Part shown: one piece after another, positions 7,822 to 16,908 of the stretch
How the letters are laid out: each line of letters starts with the position of its first letter
Numbering within the stretch: the stretch's first letter is position 1
Origin: Nocardioides sp. zg-1230
Lineage (GTDB): Bacteria > Actinomycetota > Actinomycetes > Propionibacteriales > Nocardioidaceae
NCBI RefSeq assembly: GCF_013155335.1
Contig: NZ_JABJQZ010000005.1
Coordinates: forward strand, 310,001 to 374,000
Length of the DNA stretch: 64,000 nt
Reading direction: 5' to 3'
The notes under the pieces: model-generated
What the model saw: the letters and a program-made list of their open reading frames with translations, nothing else
Databases searched by the model: none
What the model was told of the DNA's origin: nothing
Translations under genes and position numbers: made by a program

Positions 7822-7906
7822 GTAGACACGCGGACAGATGTCGCGCGGCGGCCGCGTGCTGGGCGTGACGCGAGGTTCTCGAGGGTGGTTGTGTCCGCGC
7901 GTCTAC
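7822..7906. repeat. Copy B of the 85-bp inverted-repeat unit, between the DUF559 gene and glgA
   Basis: The left arm GTAGACACGCGGACA (7822-7836) and right arm TGTCCGCGCGTCTAC (7892-7906) are complementary with one mismatch. The arm starts are 70 nt apart, exactly as in copy A. The right arm covers the last 4 bases of glgA, including its stop codon. The sequence between the arms differs from copy A, so the arms and their spacing are what is kept. Confidence 0.6.
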
Positions 7907-9090
7907 GTGAGCGAGCGGTAGAGGTCGTGCGTGCGGGCGGCGATGGAGCCCCAGCTGAAGGACTCCTCGGCGCGGCGGCGGCCGGCGACGCCGTAGGCGC
8001 GGGCGCGGTCGGGGTCGGACACGGCGTCGGTGAGCGCGGCGGCGAGGTCGGCGACGTACGTCTCGGGGTCGAGCGGGGTGCCGGTGCCGTCGGTGGCCTG
8101 GTCGATCGGGACGAGCCAGCCGGTCTCGCCGTGGACGACGACCTCCGGGATGCCGCCGGTCGCAGTCGCGACGACCGCGGTCTCGCAGGCCATCGCCTCG
8201 AGGTTGACGATGCCGAGCGGCTCGTAGATCGACGGGCAGGCGAAGACGGTGGCGGCGGTCAGCAGGGCGACCACGTCGGGTCGCGGCAGCATCTCGGCGA
8301 TCCACACGACGCCGGACCGGGTGGCGGCGAGGTCGTCGACCAGGCCGCGGACCTCGGCCTCGATCTCCGGGGTGTCGGGCGCACCGGCGCACAGCACGAG
8401 CTGGACGTCGGGCGGCAGGGCGGCGGCGGCGCGCAGGAACAGCGGGAGTCCCTTCTGCCGGGTGATGCGACCGACGAAGATCACGCTGGGACGGTCGGGG
8501 TCGACGCCGAGCTCGCGGACGCGGTCGGGGTTCGCCACCGGCGCCCACTCGGTCGTGTCGATGCCGTTGTGCACCACGTGCACGCGCGCCGGGTCGACGT
8601 TCGGATAGCTGCGCAGCACGTCGTCGCGCATCGCGGCGCTGACCGCGACGATGCCGGCCGCGCCCTCGTACGCCGTCCGCTCGGCCCAGCTCGACAGGGC
8701 GTAGCCGCCGCCGAGCTGCTCGGCCTTCCACGGCCGCATCGGCTCGAGCGAGTGCGCGCTGACGACGTGGGGGATGCCGTGCATCAGCCCGGCGAGGTGG
8801 CCGGCCATGTTGGCGTACCAGGTGTGTGAGTGGACGAGGTCGGCGCCGTCGCAGTCGTCGACCATCGCGAGGTCGACGCCCAGGGTGCGGATCGCCGGGT
8901 TGGCCCCTGCCAGCGACGACGGCTCGTCGTACGCCGTCGTGCCGGGCTCCGAGCGCGGGGCACCGAAGCAGCGCACCCGCGCGTCGACGTCGGGCAGCAC
9001 CCGCAGCGCGCGGACGAGCTCGGCGACGTGCACGCCGGCCCCGCCGTAGACCTCCGGTGGGTACTCCTTGCTCAGGACGTCGATGCGCAT
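7903..9090 (-). CDS. glgA: ADP-glucose-dependent glycosyltransferase GlgA (GlgM type, GT4)
   Basis: Transfers glucose from ADP-glucose in glycogen/alpha-glucan synthesis. At 395 aa it belongs to the short actinobacterial GT4 type, whose mycobacterial member (GlgM, Rv1212c) makes maltose-1-phosphate for GlgE. The N-terminal domain opens with LSKEYPPEVYGGAGVHVAEL. The C-terminal domain has FVGRITRQKG and the E-x7-E sugar-nucleotide motif in YEPLGIVNLEAMA. It is divergent from glgC, which makes its substrate, across a 73-nt shared promoter region. The start has TAGGTT 6 nt upstream, so it is probably leaderless. The 3' end overlaps a repeat arm. Confidence 0.93.
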   Translation of the reverse strand: MRIDVLSKEYPPEVYGGAGVHVAELVRALRVLPDVDARVRCFGAPRSEPGTTAYDEPSSLAGANPAIRTLGVDLAMVDDCDGADLVHSHTWYANMAGHLAGLMHGIPHVVSAHSLEPMRPWKAEQLGGGYALSSWAERTAYEGAAGIVAVSAAMRDDVLRSYPNVDPARVHVVHNGIDTTEWAPVANPDRVRELGVDPDRPSVIFVGRITRQKGLPLFLRAAAALPPDVQLVLCAGAPDTPEIEAEVRGLVDDLAATRSGVVWIAEMLPRPDVVALLTAATVFACPSIYEPLGIVNLEAMACETAVVATATGGIPEVVVHGETGWLVPIDQATDGTGTPLDPETYVADLAAALTDAVSDPDRARAYGVAGRRRAEESFSWGSIAARTHDLYRSLT

Positions 9091-9096
9091 GGGGCG

Positions 9097-9102
9097 AACC
9101 TA
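9097..9102 (-). promoter_or_regulatory. Leaderless promoter of glgA (TAGGTT)
   Basis: On the minus strand TAGGTT is followed by 6 nt and the glgA ATG. It lies 50 nt from the opposing glgC box, so one short region serves both genes. Confidence 0.55.
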
Positions 9103-9151
9103 GTCGCAAAACGCGGTCCCGAGGGAGGTCGACCGCGCCCCTGCGGACGGC

Positions 9152-9157
9152 TAGTTT
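9152..9157 (+). promoter_or_regulatory. Leaderless promoter of glgC (TAGTTT)
   Basis: TAGTTT is followed by 6 nt and the glgC ATG, with no ribosome binding site. Confidence 0.55.
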
Positions 9158-9163
9158 CGTCGC

Positions 9164-10417
9164 ATGCCCAACACGCCCCCGCGCAAGAAGGTGCTCGCCG
9201 TCGTCCTGGCCGGTGGTGAGGGCAAGCGCCTGATGCCGCTGACGGCCGACCGCGCCAAGCCAGCGGTGCCGTTCGGCGGCATCTACCGCCTGATCGACTT
9301 CGCGCTGTCGAACGTCGTGAACTCCGGCTACCTCAAGGTCGTCGTGCTGACGCAGTACAAGTCGCACAGCCTGGACCGCCACGTCACCACGACCTGGCGC
9401 ATGTCGCAGCTGCTGGGCAACTACGTCACCCCCGTGCCGGCGCAGCAGCGCGTCGGGAAGCGGTGGTACCTCGGCAGCGCCGACGCGATCTTCCAGTCGC
9501 TCAACCTGCTCACCGACGAGCAGCCCGACATCGTGGTCGTGGTGGGTGCCGACCACGTCTACCGGATGGACTTCGCGCAGATGGTGGCCGACCACGTCGA
9601 GTCCGGCGCCGGGTGCACGGTCGCCGCCATCCGCCAGCCGATCAGCCTGGCCGACCAGTTCGGCGTCATCGACGTCGACCCGTCGAGCCCGAGCCGGATC
9701 CGGGCGTTCCTCGAGAAGCCGACCGACCCGGTGGGCCTGCCCGACTCGCCCGAGGAGGTGCTGGCCAGCATGGGCAACTACGTCTTCGACGCCGACGCCC
9801 TGCGCGACGCCGTCACCCGCGACGCCGCGCGCGAGCAGTCCAAGCACGACATGGGCGGCGACATCGTGCCGTGGTTCGTCGACAAGTCGGAGTCGGCCGT
9901 CTACGACTACAAGGACAACGAGGTGCCCGGCGCGACCGACCGCGACCGCGGCTACTGGCGTGACGTCGGGACGATGCGGTCCTACTACGACGCCCACCTC
10001 GACCTGGTCTCGCCGCTGCCGGTCTTCAACCTCTACAACACTGCGTGGCCGATCTACACGAGCTACGGCCCCCACCCGCCGGCCAAGCTGGTCGAGGGCG
10101 CCAGCGGGGCGCAGGTGTCGACGTTCAACTCGATCCTCTCGCCCGGTGTCGTCGTCAGCGGCGGCACCGTCAACAAGTCGGTGCTCTCGCCGGCGGTGTG
10201 GGTCAAGGACGGCGCGGAGGTGTCCGACTCGGTCCTCATGGACGGTGTCCGCGTCGGCGAGGGCGCGATCGTGCGCAACGCGATCATCGACAAGGGCGTC
10301 GTCGTCCCGCCCGGCGTGCAGATCGGGGTGGACCAGGAGGCCGACCGCGCGCGGGGGTTCGTGGTGGACGAGGGACTCACGGTCCTCGCCAAGCAGCAGG
10401 TCGTCCCGGAGGACTGA
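9164..10417 (+). CDS. glgC: Glucose-1-phosphate adenylyltransferase (ADP-glucose pyrophosphorylase)
   Basis: Makes ADP-glucose from glucose-1-phosphate and ATP, the committed step to glycogen. The 417-aa protein has the nucleotidyl-transfer motif [13 protein letters not shown] near residues 14-26, [27 protein letters not shown], and the substrate motif FLEKP. A left-handed beta-helix follows from about residue 300 (repeats such as [11 protein letters not shown] and [10 protein letters not shown]). It is divergent from glgA. The 3' end is 6 nt from the convergent sigma-factor gene. Confidence 0.97.
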   Translation: MPNTPPRKKVLAVVLAGGEGKRLMPLTADRAKPAVPFGGIYRLIDFALSNVVNSGYLKVVVLTQYKSHSLDRHVTTTWRMSQLLGNYVTPVPAQQRVGKRWYLGSADAIFQSLNLLTDEQPDIVVVVGADHVYRMDFAQMVADHVESGAGCTVAAIRQPISLADQFGVIDVDPSSPSRIRAFLEKPTDPVGLPDSPEEVLASMGNYVFDADALRDAVTRDAAREQSKHDMGGDIVPWFVDKSESAVYDYKDNEVPGATDRDRGYWRDVGTMRSYYDAHLDLVSPLPVFNLYNTAWPIYTSYGPHPPAKLVEGASGAQVSTFNSILSPGVVVSGGTVNKSVLSPAVWVKDGAEVSDSVLMDGVRVGEGAIVRNAIIDKGVVVPPGVQIGVDQEADRARGFVVDEGLTVLAKQQVVPED

Positions 10418-10423
10418 ACCCGT

Positions 10424-11671
10424 TCAGCTCGACGGCAGCGCGTCGCGCTGGGCGACGAGGAACGCGGTCTCGACGTCGTTGCGGCAGGCCGTGATCGCCT
10501 GGTCGTACGCCGCCCGCGCGGCGTCGACGTCGCCTGCCCGGGACAGCAGCTCGGCGCGCACCGCGGCGGGCCGGTGGCTCTGGGGGAGCTCCAGCCCCTC
10601 GAGCGCGTCGAGGCCGGCGGCCGGTCCGTGCTGCTCGGCGACCGCGACCGCCCGGGCGAGCCGGGCCGCGGGTGAGGGCGCCACCTGCAGCAGGACGTCG
10701 TACAGCTCCACGACGCGGTCCCAGCGCGTGTCCTCGGCGCTCGGTGCGGTCGCGTGCTCGGCAGCGATCCGCGCCTGCAGGACGTACGACGCCGCGAGCG
10801 GGGTCAGGAGGCCCGAGAGCTGCGGCCGGGCGAGCAGTCGCGTCGCCTCGGCGATCTCGTCGTGGTGCCACCGGGTGCGGTCCTGGTCGGCGAGGAGCAC
10901 CAGCCGACCGTCCCTCACCCGGGCGTCGCGCCGGGAGTGCTGCAGCAGCATCAGCGCCAGCAGGGCGACGAGCGCCGGCTCGTCCGGACGCAGCGCCAGC
11001 ACGACGCGCACCAGCCGGATGGCCTCCCCGGACTGCTCAGCGCGCAGCAGGTCGGGGCCCGTGCCGGGGGAATAGCCGGCGGTGAAGGCGAGGTAGGCGG
11101 TCTGCGCGACGATCCCGAGCCGCTCGGGCAGCACGTCCGCGTCGGGCACGGCGAACGGGATGCCGGCTCCGACGATGCGCTTCTTGGCGCGGGTGATCCG
11201 GGCCGCCATCGTCGCCTCGGGGACGAGGAAGAGCCGGGCGATGTCCACCGTCGGGACGCCGAGGACCAGGCGCAGGCTGAGCGCGCTGGCCGACTCCGGA
11301 GCGAGGGCCGGGTGGGCGCACATGAGCACGAGGCGCAGCACGTCGTCCTCGACCAGGCTGCCGGCGTCGGCCATGGTGCGGACTCCTTCCTGGCGCTGCG
11401 CCGCGTCGACGAGGAGGAGCGGCTCCTTGCGCCGGGCCACCTCCTCGGTGCGGAGCCGGTCGAGCACACGGCGCCGCGCTGCGGTCAGCAGCCAGGCCGG
11501 GGGGTTGTCCGGCGCGCCGTCGACGGGCCACGTCCGGCTGGCGGCCTCGACGGCGTCGCCCAGCGCGTCCTCCACGAGGTCGAGACGCCGGAACTGCGCG
11601 AGGAGGAGGGCGACGAGGCGGCCCCACTCCTCGCGCACGACCTGCTCGAGGTCGGTCGCGCCGCCACCCAC
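10424..11671 (-). CDS. ECF sigma factor, ECF42/DGPF-associated type with C-terminal extension
   Basis: A 415-aa sigma factor, much longer than a usual ECF (about 180 aa). Sigma-2 lies at about residues 8-75 (VEDALGDAVEAASRTWP, NPPAWLLTAARRRVLDRLR) and sigma-4 at about 120-170 (ALSLRLVLGVPTVDIARLFLVPEATMAARITRAKKRI). A helical extension of about 240 residues (DUF6596/TPR-like) follows, with AYLAFTAGYSPG at its start. This layout together with DGPF/YCII genes marks the ECF42 group, which has no anti-sigma factor and is thought to be controlled through the C-terminal extension. It starts with GTG and closely follows the last of three DGPF genes, so the four form one operon. Confidence 0.9.
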   Translation of the reverse strand: MGGGATDLEQVVREEWGRLVALLLAQFRRLDLVEDALGDAVEAASRTWPVDGAPDNPPAWLLTAARRRVLDRLRTEEVARRKEPLLLVDAAQRQEGVRTMADAGSLVEDDVLRLVLMCAHPALAPESASALSLRLVLGVPTVDIARLFLVPEATMAARITRAKKRIVGAGIPFAVPDADVLPERLGIVAQTAYLAFTAGYSPGTGPDLLRAEQSGEAIRLVRVVLALRPDEPALVALLALMLLQHSRRDARVRDGRLVLLADQDRTRWHHDEIAEATRLLARPQLSGLLTPLAASYVLQARIAAEHATAPSAEDTRWDRVVELYDVLLQVAPSPAARLARAVAVAEQHGPAAGLDALEGLELPQSHRPAAVRAELLSRAGDVDAARAAYDQAITACRNDVETAFLVAQRDALPSS

Positions 11672-11679
11672 GTGCTCGC

Positions 11680-12036
11680 TCAGAGCTCCACGTCCACCGT
11701 CGGGTGGATCTGGATGTCGTAGGGCGGCAGCACCTGCAGCAGCTCCACGACGACGTCGAGGTCGGGAGCCTCCAGCAGGTAGAACCCACCCATGCCCTCG
11801 ATGACCTCGGCGTAGGGCCCGTCGGTCAGCTCGACCTTCCCGCCCGTCGTCCGCATGACCGTGGCGTCGCGGGGTCCGCTCAGCGCCTCACCGGCCAGCA
11901 GGCGTACGCCGTCTCGCTCGGCGCACGCGACGTCGAACGCGCCGAACTTCGCCATCGCGGCGCCCTGCTCCTCGTCCGTCTGCTCGGACCACGGCTTCTC
12001 CGCGCCGTCGCCGATCAGCAGCACCAGGTACTTCAT
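11680..12036 (-). CDS. DGPF/YCII-related protein 3
   Basis: A 118-aa alpha/beta-barrel YCII-type protein with the family core TDGPYAEVIEGMGGFYLLE near residues 73-91. It begins MKYLVLLIGD. Its ATG overlaps the stop of the upstream DGPF gene (ATGA). Such proteins accompany ECF42 sigma factors and may sense or convert a small molecule, but no reaction is known. The sigma-factor gene starts 8 nt downstream. Confidence 0.88.
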   Translation of the reverse strand: MKYLVLLIGDGAEKPWSEQTDEEQGAAMAKFGAFDVACAERDGVRLLAGEALSGPRDATVMRTTGGKVELTDGPYAEVIEGMGGFYLLEAPDLDVVVELLQVLPPYDIQIHPTVDVEL

Positions 12037-12392
12037 GACGGACGCTCCTCGGGGCTGACGCACTGACGGACCTCCACGGCGTCGCCGGTGGCGGCGAGCA
12101 GCCGGCAGCAGTCCAGCAGGTCGTCGAGGTCGCCGGACTCGATGATGTAGAACCCGCCCACCTGCTCGCGCGTCTCGGCCCACGGCCCGTCGGTGACCAC
12201 AGTCGTGTCGGGCGCGATGGTCCGCGCCTCCGACGCGCGTCGCAGCTCCGCGCCGCCGACGATCTTGTGGCCACGCTCGTGCACCTGCTGCGAGAAGGCG
12301 TCGTGCTGGGCGTAGCCCGCCCGGCGCTCCTCCTCCGTCATGTCCCACCATCGCTCGGCGTCGCCCATCAGCAGCACCACGTACTCAGTCAT
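12033..12392 (-). CDS. DGPF/YCII-related protein 2
   Basis: A 119-aa member of the same family, beginning MTEYVVLLMGD and carrying TDGPWAETREQVGGFYIIE near residues 67-85. It differs enough from its two neighbours to suggest old duplication rather than recent copying. It is coupled to the next gene by an ATGA overlap. Cys94, Cys95 and Cys110 are present, but I see no metal-site pattern. Confidence 0.88.
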   Translation of the reverse strand: MTEYVVLLMGDAERWWDMTEEERRAGYAQHDAFSQQVHERGHKIVGGAELRRASEARTIAPDTTVVTDGPWAETREQVGGFYIIESGDLDDLLDCCRLLAATGDAVEVRQCVSPEERPS

Positions 12393-12427
12393 GTCTCCTC
12401 CTCACTCCGTCATCCCAATCCGTCATC

Positions 12428-12778
12428 TCACTGGGCCAGCTTGCGGAGCTCGATGTGCTCGCCGCGTGCGGCGAAGCGCGTGCATGCCTCCCGCAGCGCG
12501 GTCCCGTCCTCGGTGTCGACGAGGTAGAAGCCGACCACCTGCTCCGCGGTCTCGCTGAAGGGACCGTCGGTGACCAGTGCGCCGCCGGACCCGTCGGGAC
12601 GCATCGACGTCGCCTGCGCGGAGGGCTCGAGGGGGCTGACCGTGACGAGGGTGTGCCCCTCGGCCTCGAGGTCACGTTGGAACTGCTGGTGGGAGCGGTG
12701 TCCCTTCTCGTGCTCCTCGGGCGGCAGGTCGGCCCAGTCGGCCTCGGGTGCGGGCAGCAGGATCAGGTAGCGGCTCAT
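12428..12778 (-). CDS. DGPF/YCII-related protein 1 (first gene of the sigma operon)
   Basis: A 116-aa member of the family with TDGPFSETAEQVVGFYLVD at about residues 66-84. It is the most divergent of the three: GGFY is VGFY here and it has a His/Glu-rich stretch (PPEEHEKGHRSHQQF) near residue 20. The start MSRYLILLP is preceded by AAGGAG 11 nt upstream; a longer frame reaching 12916 lacks a site. It opens the four-gene ECF42 operon, 167 nt from the divergent pgm gene. Confidence 0.87.
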   Translation of the reverse strand: MSRYLILLPAPEADWADLPPEEHEKGHRSHQQFQRDLEAEGHTLVTVSPLEPSAQATSMRPDGSGGALVTDGPFSETAEQVVGFYLVDTEDGTALREACTRFAARGEHIELRKLAQ

Positions 12779-12945
12779 CAGTCGCTGGCTCCTTCGGGTC
12801 GCGGACCGCAGGACTGCGGCCTCACCACTGTGACGGACCGGGCCCGCCCGGATCGACAGCCGACACGACACATTTCCCGACCGCGTGCGACACACCTCCC
12901 CCCGGGTCTTGCCCAACCCACGTCGCGACCCGCCAAGATGGGCCC

Positions 12946-14569
<1,624 letters not shown>

Positions 14570-14589
<20 letters not shown>

Positions 14590-14911
14590 CGAAGTACTGC
14601 TCGCCCCGCGAGGGGTGCGGCACCGTGACGGGTCCGGCCTCGATCGGCCCGCGCTCGGTGCCGCCGTGCGAGCGGACGTCGGCGTCGTCGCCGTCCATCT
14701 GCGTGCGGTTGAAGCGCACCGCCGTGACGGCGTCGAGCCGGACCAGCGCCTGACCGTCGCCGTCGTCGAGGACCGCACCGAGACCGTCGCAGCCGATCAC
14801 GCGTCCCTGGAGCCAGCTGTCCGCGACCAGGACGCTGACCTCCGCGCCCGTGTCCTCGGCCCGGCGCAGCAAGGTCCCCACGCTGAGCATCGTGCTCGAG
14901 ATCTTCGTCAT
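14570..14911 (-). CDS. Small protein with a possible Sm-like beta-barrel, unknown function
   Basis: A 113-aa soluble protein. Residues 25-70 read like five short beta strands: EVSVLVADSWLQGRVIGCDGLG, then AVLDDGDGQALVRLDAVTAVRF. The pattern G-x-V-x4-D-x-x-G-x-x-L...L-V-x-L-x-A-V resembles an LSm/Hfq-type barrel, though the sequence is not close to Hfq. The remaining 40 residues are polar and probably disordered. The start MTKISST has GGGAGG about 7 nt upstream; an in-frame GTG 15 nt earlier would destroy that spacing. It has its own promoter (TAGGTT, 14958-14963, minus strand). A perfect 8-bp dyad lies at the expected transcription start. The fold is my inference from pattern only. Confidence 0.6.
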
Positions 14912-14933
14912 CCCCCACCTCCCCACAAGGCAT

Positions 14934-14952
14934 CACCCACACGATGTGGGTG
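14934..14952. promoter_or_regulatory. Perfect 8-bp dyad at the promoter of the small barrel-like gene
   Basis: CACCCACA and TGTGGGTG are separated by CGA. Just upstream on the minus strand is TAGGTT (14958-14963), so the dyad covers the expected start of transcription and would form an operator or a 5' hairpin in the mRNA. The core CCCA...TGTGGG resembles the dyad at 3864-3880. Confidence 0.45.
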
Positions 14953-15078
14953 CGGCGAACCTAGGGCTAGACGCGGTCGTCGTAGGGCGGTTGGCGCCAG
15001 GCTGGGACGAGCGTGGGGCAGGACTTCGACGAACCTGCGACGAGCCTGCGGGACAGGTCCTCGGGTGGTGTGGACCAG

Positions 15079-16734
15079 TCAGGCCGGCCGCGGCGTCGCC
15101 CGGTCTACGACCTCGCGGAGCGACCCGCTGTCGAGCATCCCGAAGGTGCCGCCGTACGACGTCCCGAACCGGCTGCCGCAGAAGGCGTCGGCCACCTCGG
15201 CCGGCGCGAACCGCACGAGCAGCGAGCCCTGCAGGCACGCGGCCATCCGGCCGGCGAGCCGGCGTGCTCCGGCCTCGAGCCCAGCGCCCTCGCCGAGGAG
15301 GGCGAGCGTGTCGTCGACGGCGCGGTCGAGCCGGCTGTCGGCCCCGCGGGCGGCGCCGACCTCGGTGATCCAGGCCTGGAGCACCTCGGGCTCGCGGCCG
15401 AGCGCGCGCAGCACGTCGAGCGCGTTGACGTTGCCCGAGCCCTCCCAGATGGAGTTGAGGGGAGACTCGCGGAACATCAGCGGGAGCCCGGAGTCCTCGA
15501 CGTAGCCGTTGCCGCCGAGGCACTCCAGCGCCTCGGCGACCATCGCCGGCGTGCGCTTGCACACCCAGAACTTCGCCAGCGGCAGCGCGATCCTGCGCAG
15601 CGCCACCTCGTGCGGGTCGCCGGGGCGGTCCACGGCTGCTGCGAGCCGCATGGCGAGCGCGGTGGCGGCCTCGGACTCGACGGCAAGGTCAGCGACGACG
15701 TTCTGCATGAGCGGCTTGTCGACGAGCAGGCCGCCGAAGGCCGAGCGGTGCGCGACGTGCCACGACGCCTCGGAGAGCGCGTGGCGCATGAGCGCCGCCG
15801 AGCCGAGGACGCAGTCGAGCCGGGTGGCGGCGACCATCTCGATGATCGTCCGCACGCCGCGGCCCTCGTCGCCGAGACGCTGGGCCAGTGTGCCGGTGAG
15901 CTCGAGCTCGCTCGAGGCGTTGGACCGGTTGCCGAGCTTGTCCTTGAGCCGCACCACGTCGATGCGGTTGCGGGTGCCGTCCTCGAGCACGCGCGGGACG
16001 ACGAAGCACGTCATCTGGCCGTCGGCCTGGGCCAGCACGAGGAAGACGTCGTTCATCGGGGCGGAGGTGAACCACTTGTGCCCGTCCAGGCGGTACCACC
16101 CGTCGTCGGACGTCGGCGTCGCCTGCGTCTGGTTGGCGCGCACGTCGGAGCCACCCTGCTTCTCGGTCATGCCCATGCCGGCGAGGGCGCCGGCCTTGGT
16201 GGTGCGGCTGCGGACGCCCGGGTCGTAGGAGCGCGCTGCCAGCAGCGGCGTCCACTCCTCCGCGATGGCCTTGTCCGCCCGCAGCGCCGGCACGGCGGCG
16301 TACGTCATCGAGATCGGACAGCCGTGGCCCGGCTCGGTCTGCGACCACGCGAGGAAGCCGGCAGCGCGGCGCAGGTGGGCGTGCGGGTCGCCGGCCTCCT
16401 GCTGCTCCCACGGCGCCGCCTGCAGCCCGTGGCCGACCGCCCGCTCCATCAGCCAGTGCCACGACGGGTGGAACTCGACCTCGTCGACGCGGTTGCCCCA
16501 GCGGTCGTACGACGTCAGCTCGGGGTGGTGTCGGTTGGCGAGCATGCCGTGCTCGCGCGCCTCCTCGGTGCCCGCCTCCGCACCGAGCGGAGCCAGCTCG
16601 TCGACGAGCGCGGGCGACCCGTGCCGGACCAGCGCCTCGGTGAGGGCGAGGTCGGCGGTGACGACGTTGTGCCCGACGAGGGGCGGCGCCTGGTTGGTCG
16701 CGGTGCGGGCGTCGTGGGTGGTGCGGTCGCTCAT
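15079..16734 (-). CDS. AidB-like acyl-CoA dehydrogenase
   Basis: A 551-aa flavoprotein of the large acyl-CoA dehydrogenase type close to AidB, the alkylation-response protein of E. coli (541 aa). An N-terminal extension of about 170 residues precedes the FAD region. Motifs include MGMTEKQGGSDVRANQT near residues 190-206, DGHKWFTSAPMND, MTCFVVPR, and ECLGGNGYVEDSGLP near 420. AidB binds DNA and FAD; its natural substrate is unknown, and many homologues are annotated as isovaleryl-CoA dehydrogenases. Its ATG overlaps the stop of a 22-codon ORF, so it is probably translated by coupling. About 125 nt separate it from the upstream-facing small gene. Confidence 0.88.
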   Translation of the reverse strand: MSDRTTHDARTATNQAPPLVGHNVVTADLALTEALVRHGSPALVDELAPLGAEAGTEEAREHGMLANRHHPELTSYDRWGNRVDEVEFHPSWHWLMERAVGHGLQAAPWEQQEAGDPHAHLRRAAGFLAWSQTEPGHGCPISMTYAAVPALRADKAIAEEWTPLLAARSYDPGVRSRTTKAGALAGMGMTEKQGGSDVRANQTQATPTSDDGWYRLDGHKWFTSAPMNDVFLVLAQADGQMTCFVVPRVLEDGTRNRIDVVRLKDKLGNRSNASSELELTGTLAQRLGDEGRGVRTIIEMVAATRLDCVLGSAALMRHALSEASWHVAHRSAFGGLLVDKPLMQNVVADLAVESEAATALAMRLAAAVDRPGDPHEVALRRIALPLAKFWVCKRTPAMVAEALECLGGNGYVEDSGLPLMFRESPLNSIWEGSGNVNALDVLRALGREPEVLQAWITEVGAARGADSRLDRAVDDTLALLGEGAGLEAGARRLAGRMAACLQGSLLVRFAPAEVADAFCGSRFGTSYGGTFGMLDSGSLREVVDRATPRPA

Positions 16735-16799
16735 GCGGGGTCCCTGCGACGTTGTTCGGGGGAGCGAAGCGGAGGAGAAGAACGTCGTGGGGTGTTCAT
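16731..16799 (-). CDS. Leaderless 22-aa micro-ORF coupled to the AidB-like gene
   Basis: The ORF starts with ATG 6 nt after TACGGT (16806-16811, minus strand), the same arrangement as the leaderless genes in this window. It ends with ATGA overlapping the start of the acyl-CoA dehydrogenase. The peptide is Pro/Arg-rich, beginning MNTPRRSSPPLRS. Its last third is purine-rich mRNA with no clear Shine-Dalgarno for the dehydrogenase, which would thus depend on ribosomes arriving from this ORF. The peptide itself may have no function. Confidence 0.55.
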   Translation of the reverse strand: MNTPRRSSPPLRSPEQRRRDPA

Positions 16800-16895
16800 G
16801 GGGTCACCGTAGGCGCGGTCGCGCCCCGGCGTGACGCCGCCCACGTCGTACGTCGAACCGCCGCGCGGGTCCGGTCCATCGGCGCGCCGTCTCGA

Positions 16896-16901
16896 TAGCG
16901 T
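16896..16901 (+). promoter_or_regulatory. Leaderless promoter of the YihY gene (TAGCGT)
   Basis: TAGCGT is followed by 7 nt and the ATG. It faces the opposite promoter of the micro-ORF about 85 nt away. Confidence 0.55.
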
Positions 16902-16908
16902 GGCCGAC

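Noticed and set aside
7619-10075. Long minus-strand frame spanning glgA and glgC
   Set aside because: It joins out-of-frame readings of glgA and the antisense of glgC; both real genes have clear motifs.
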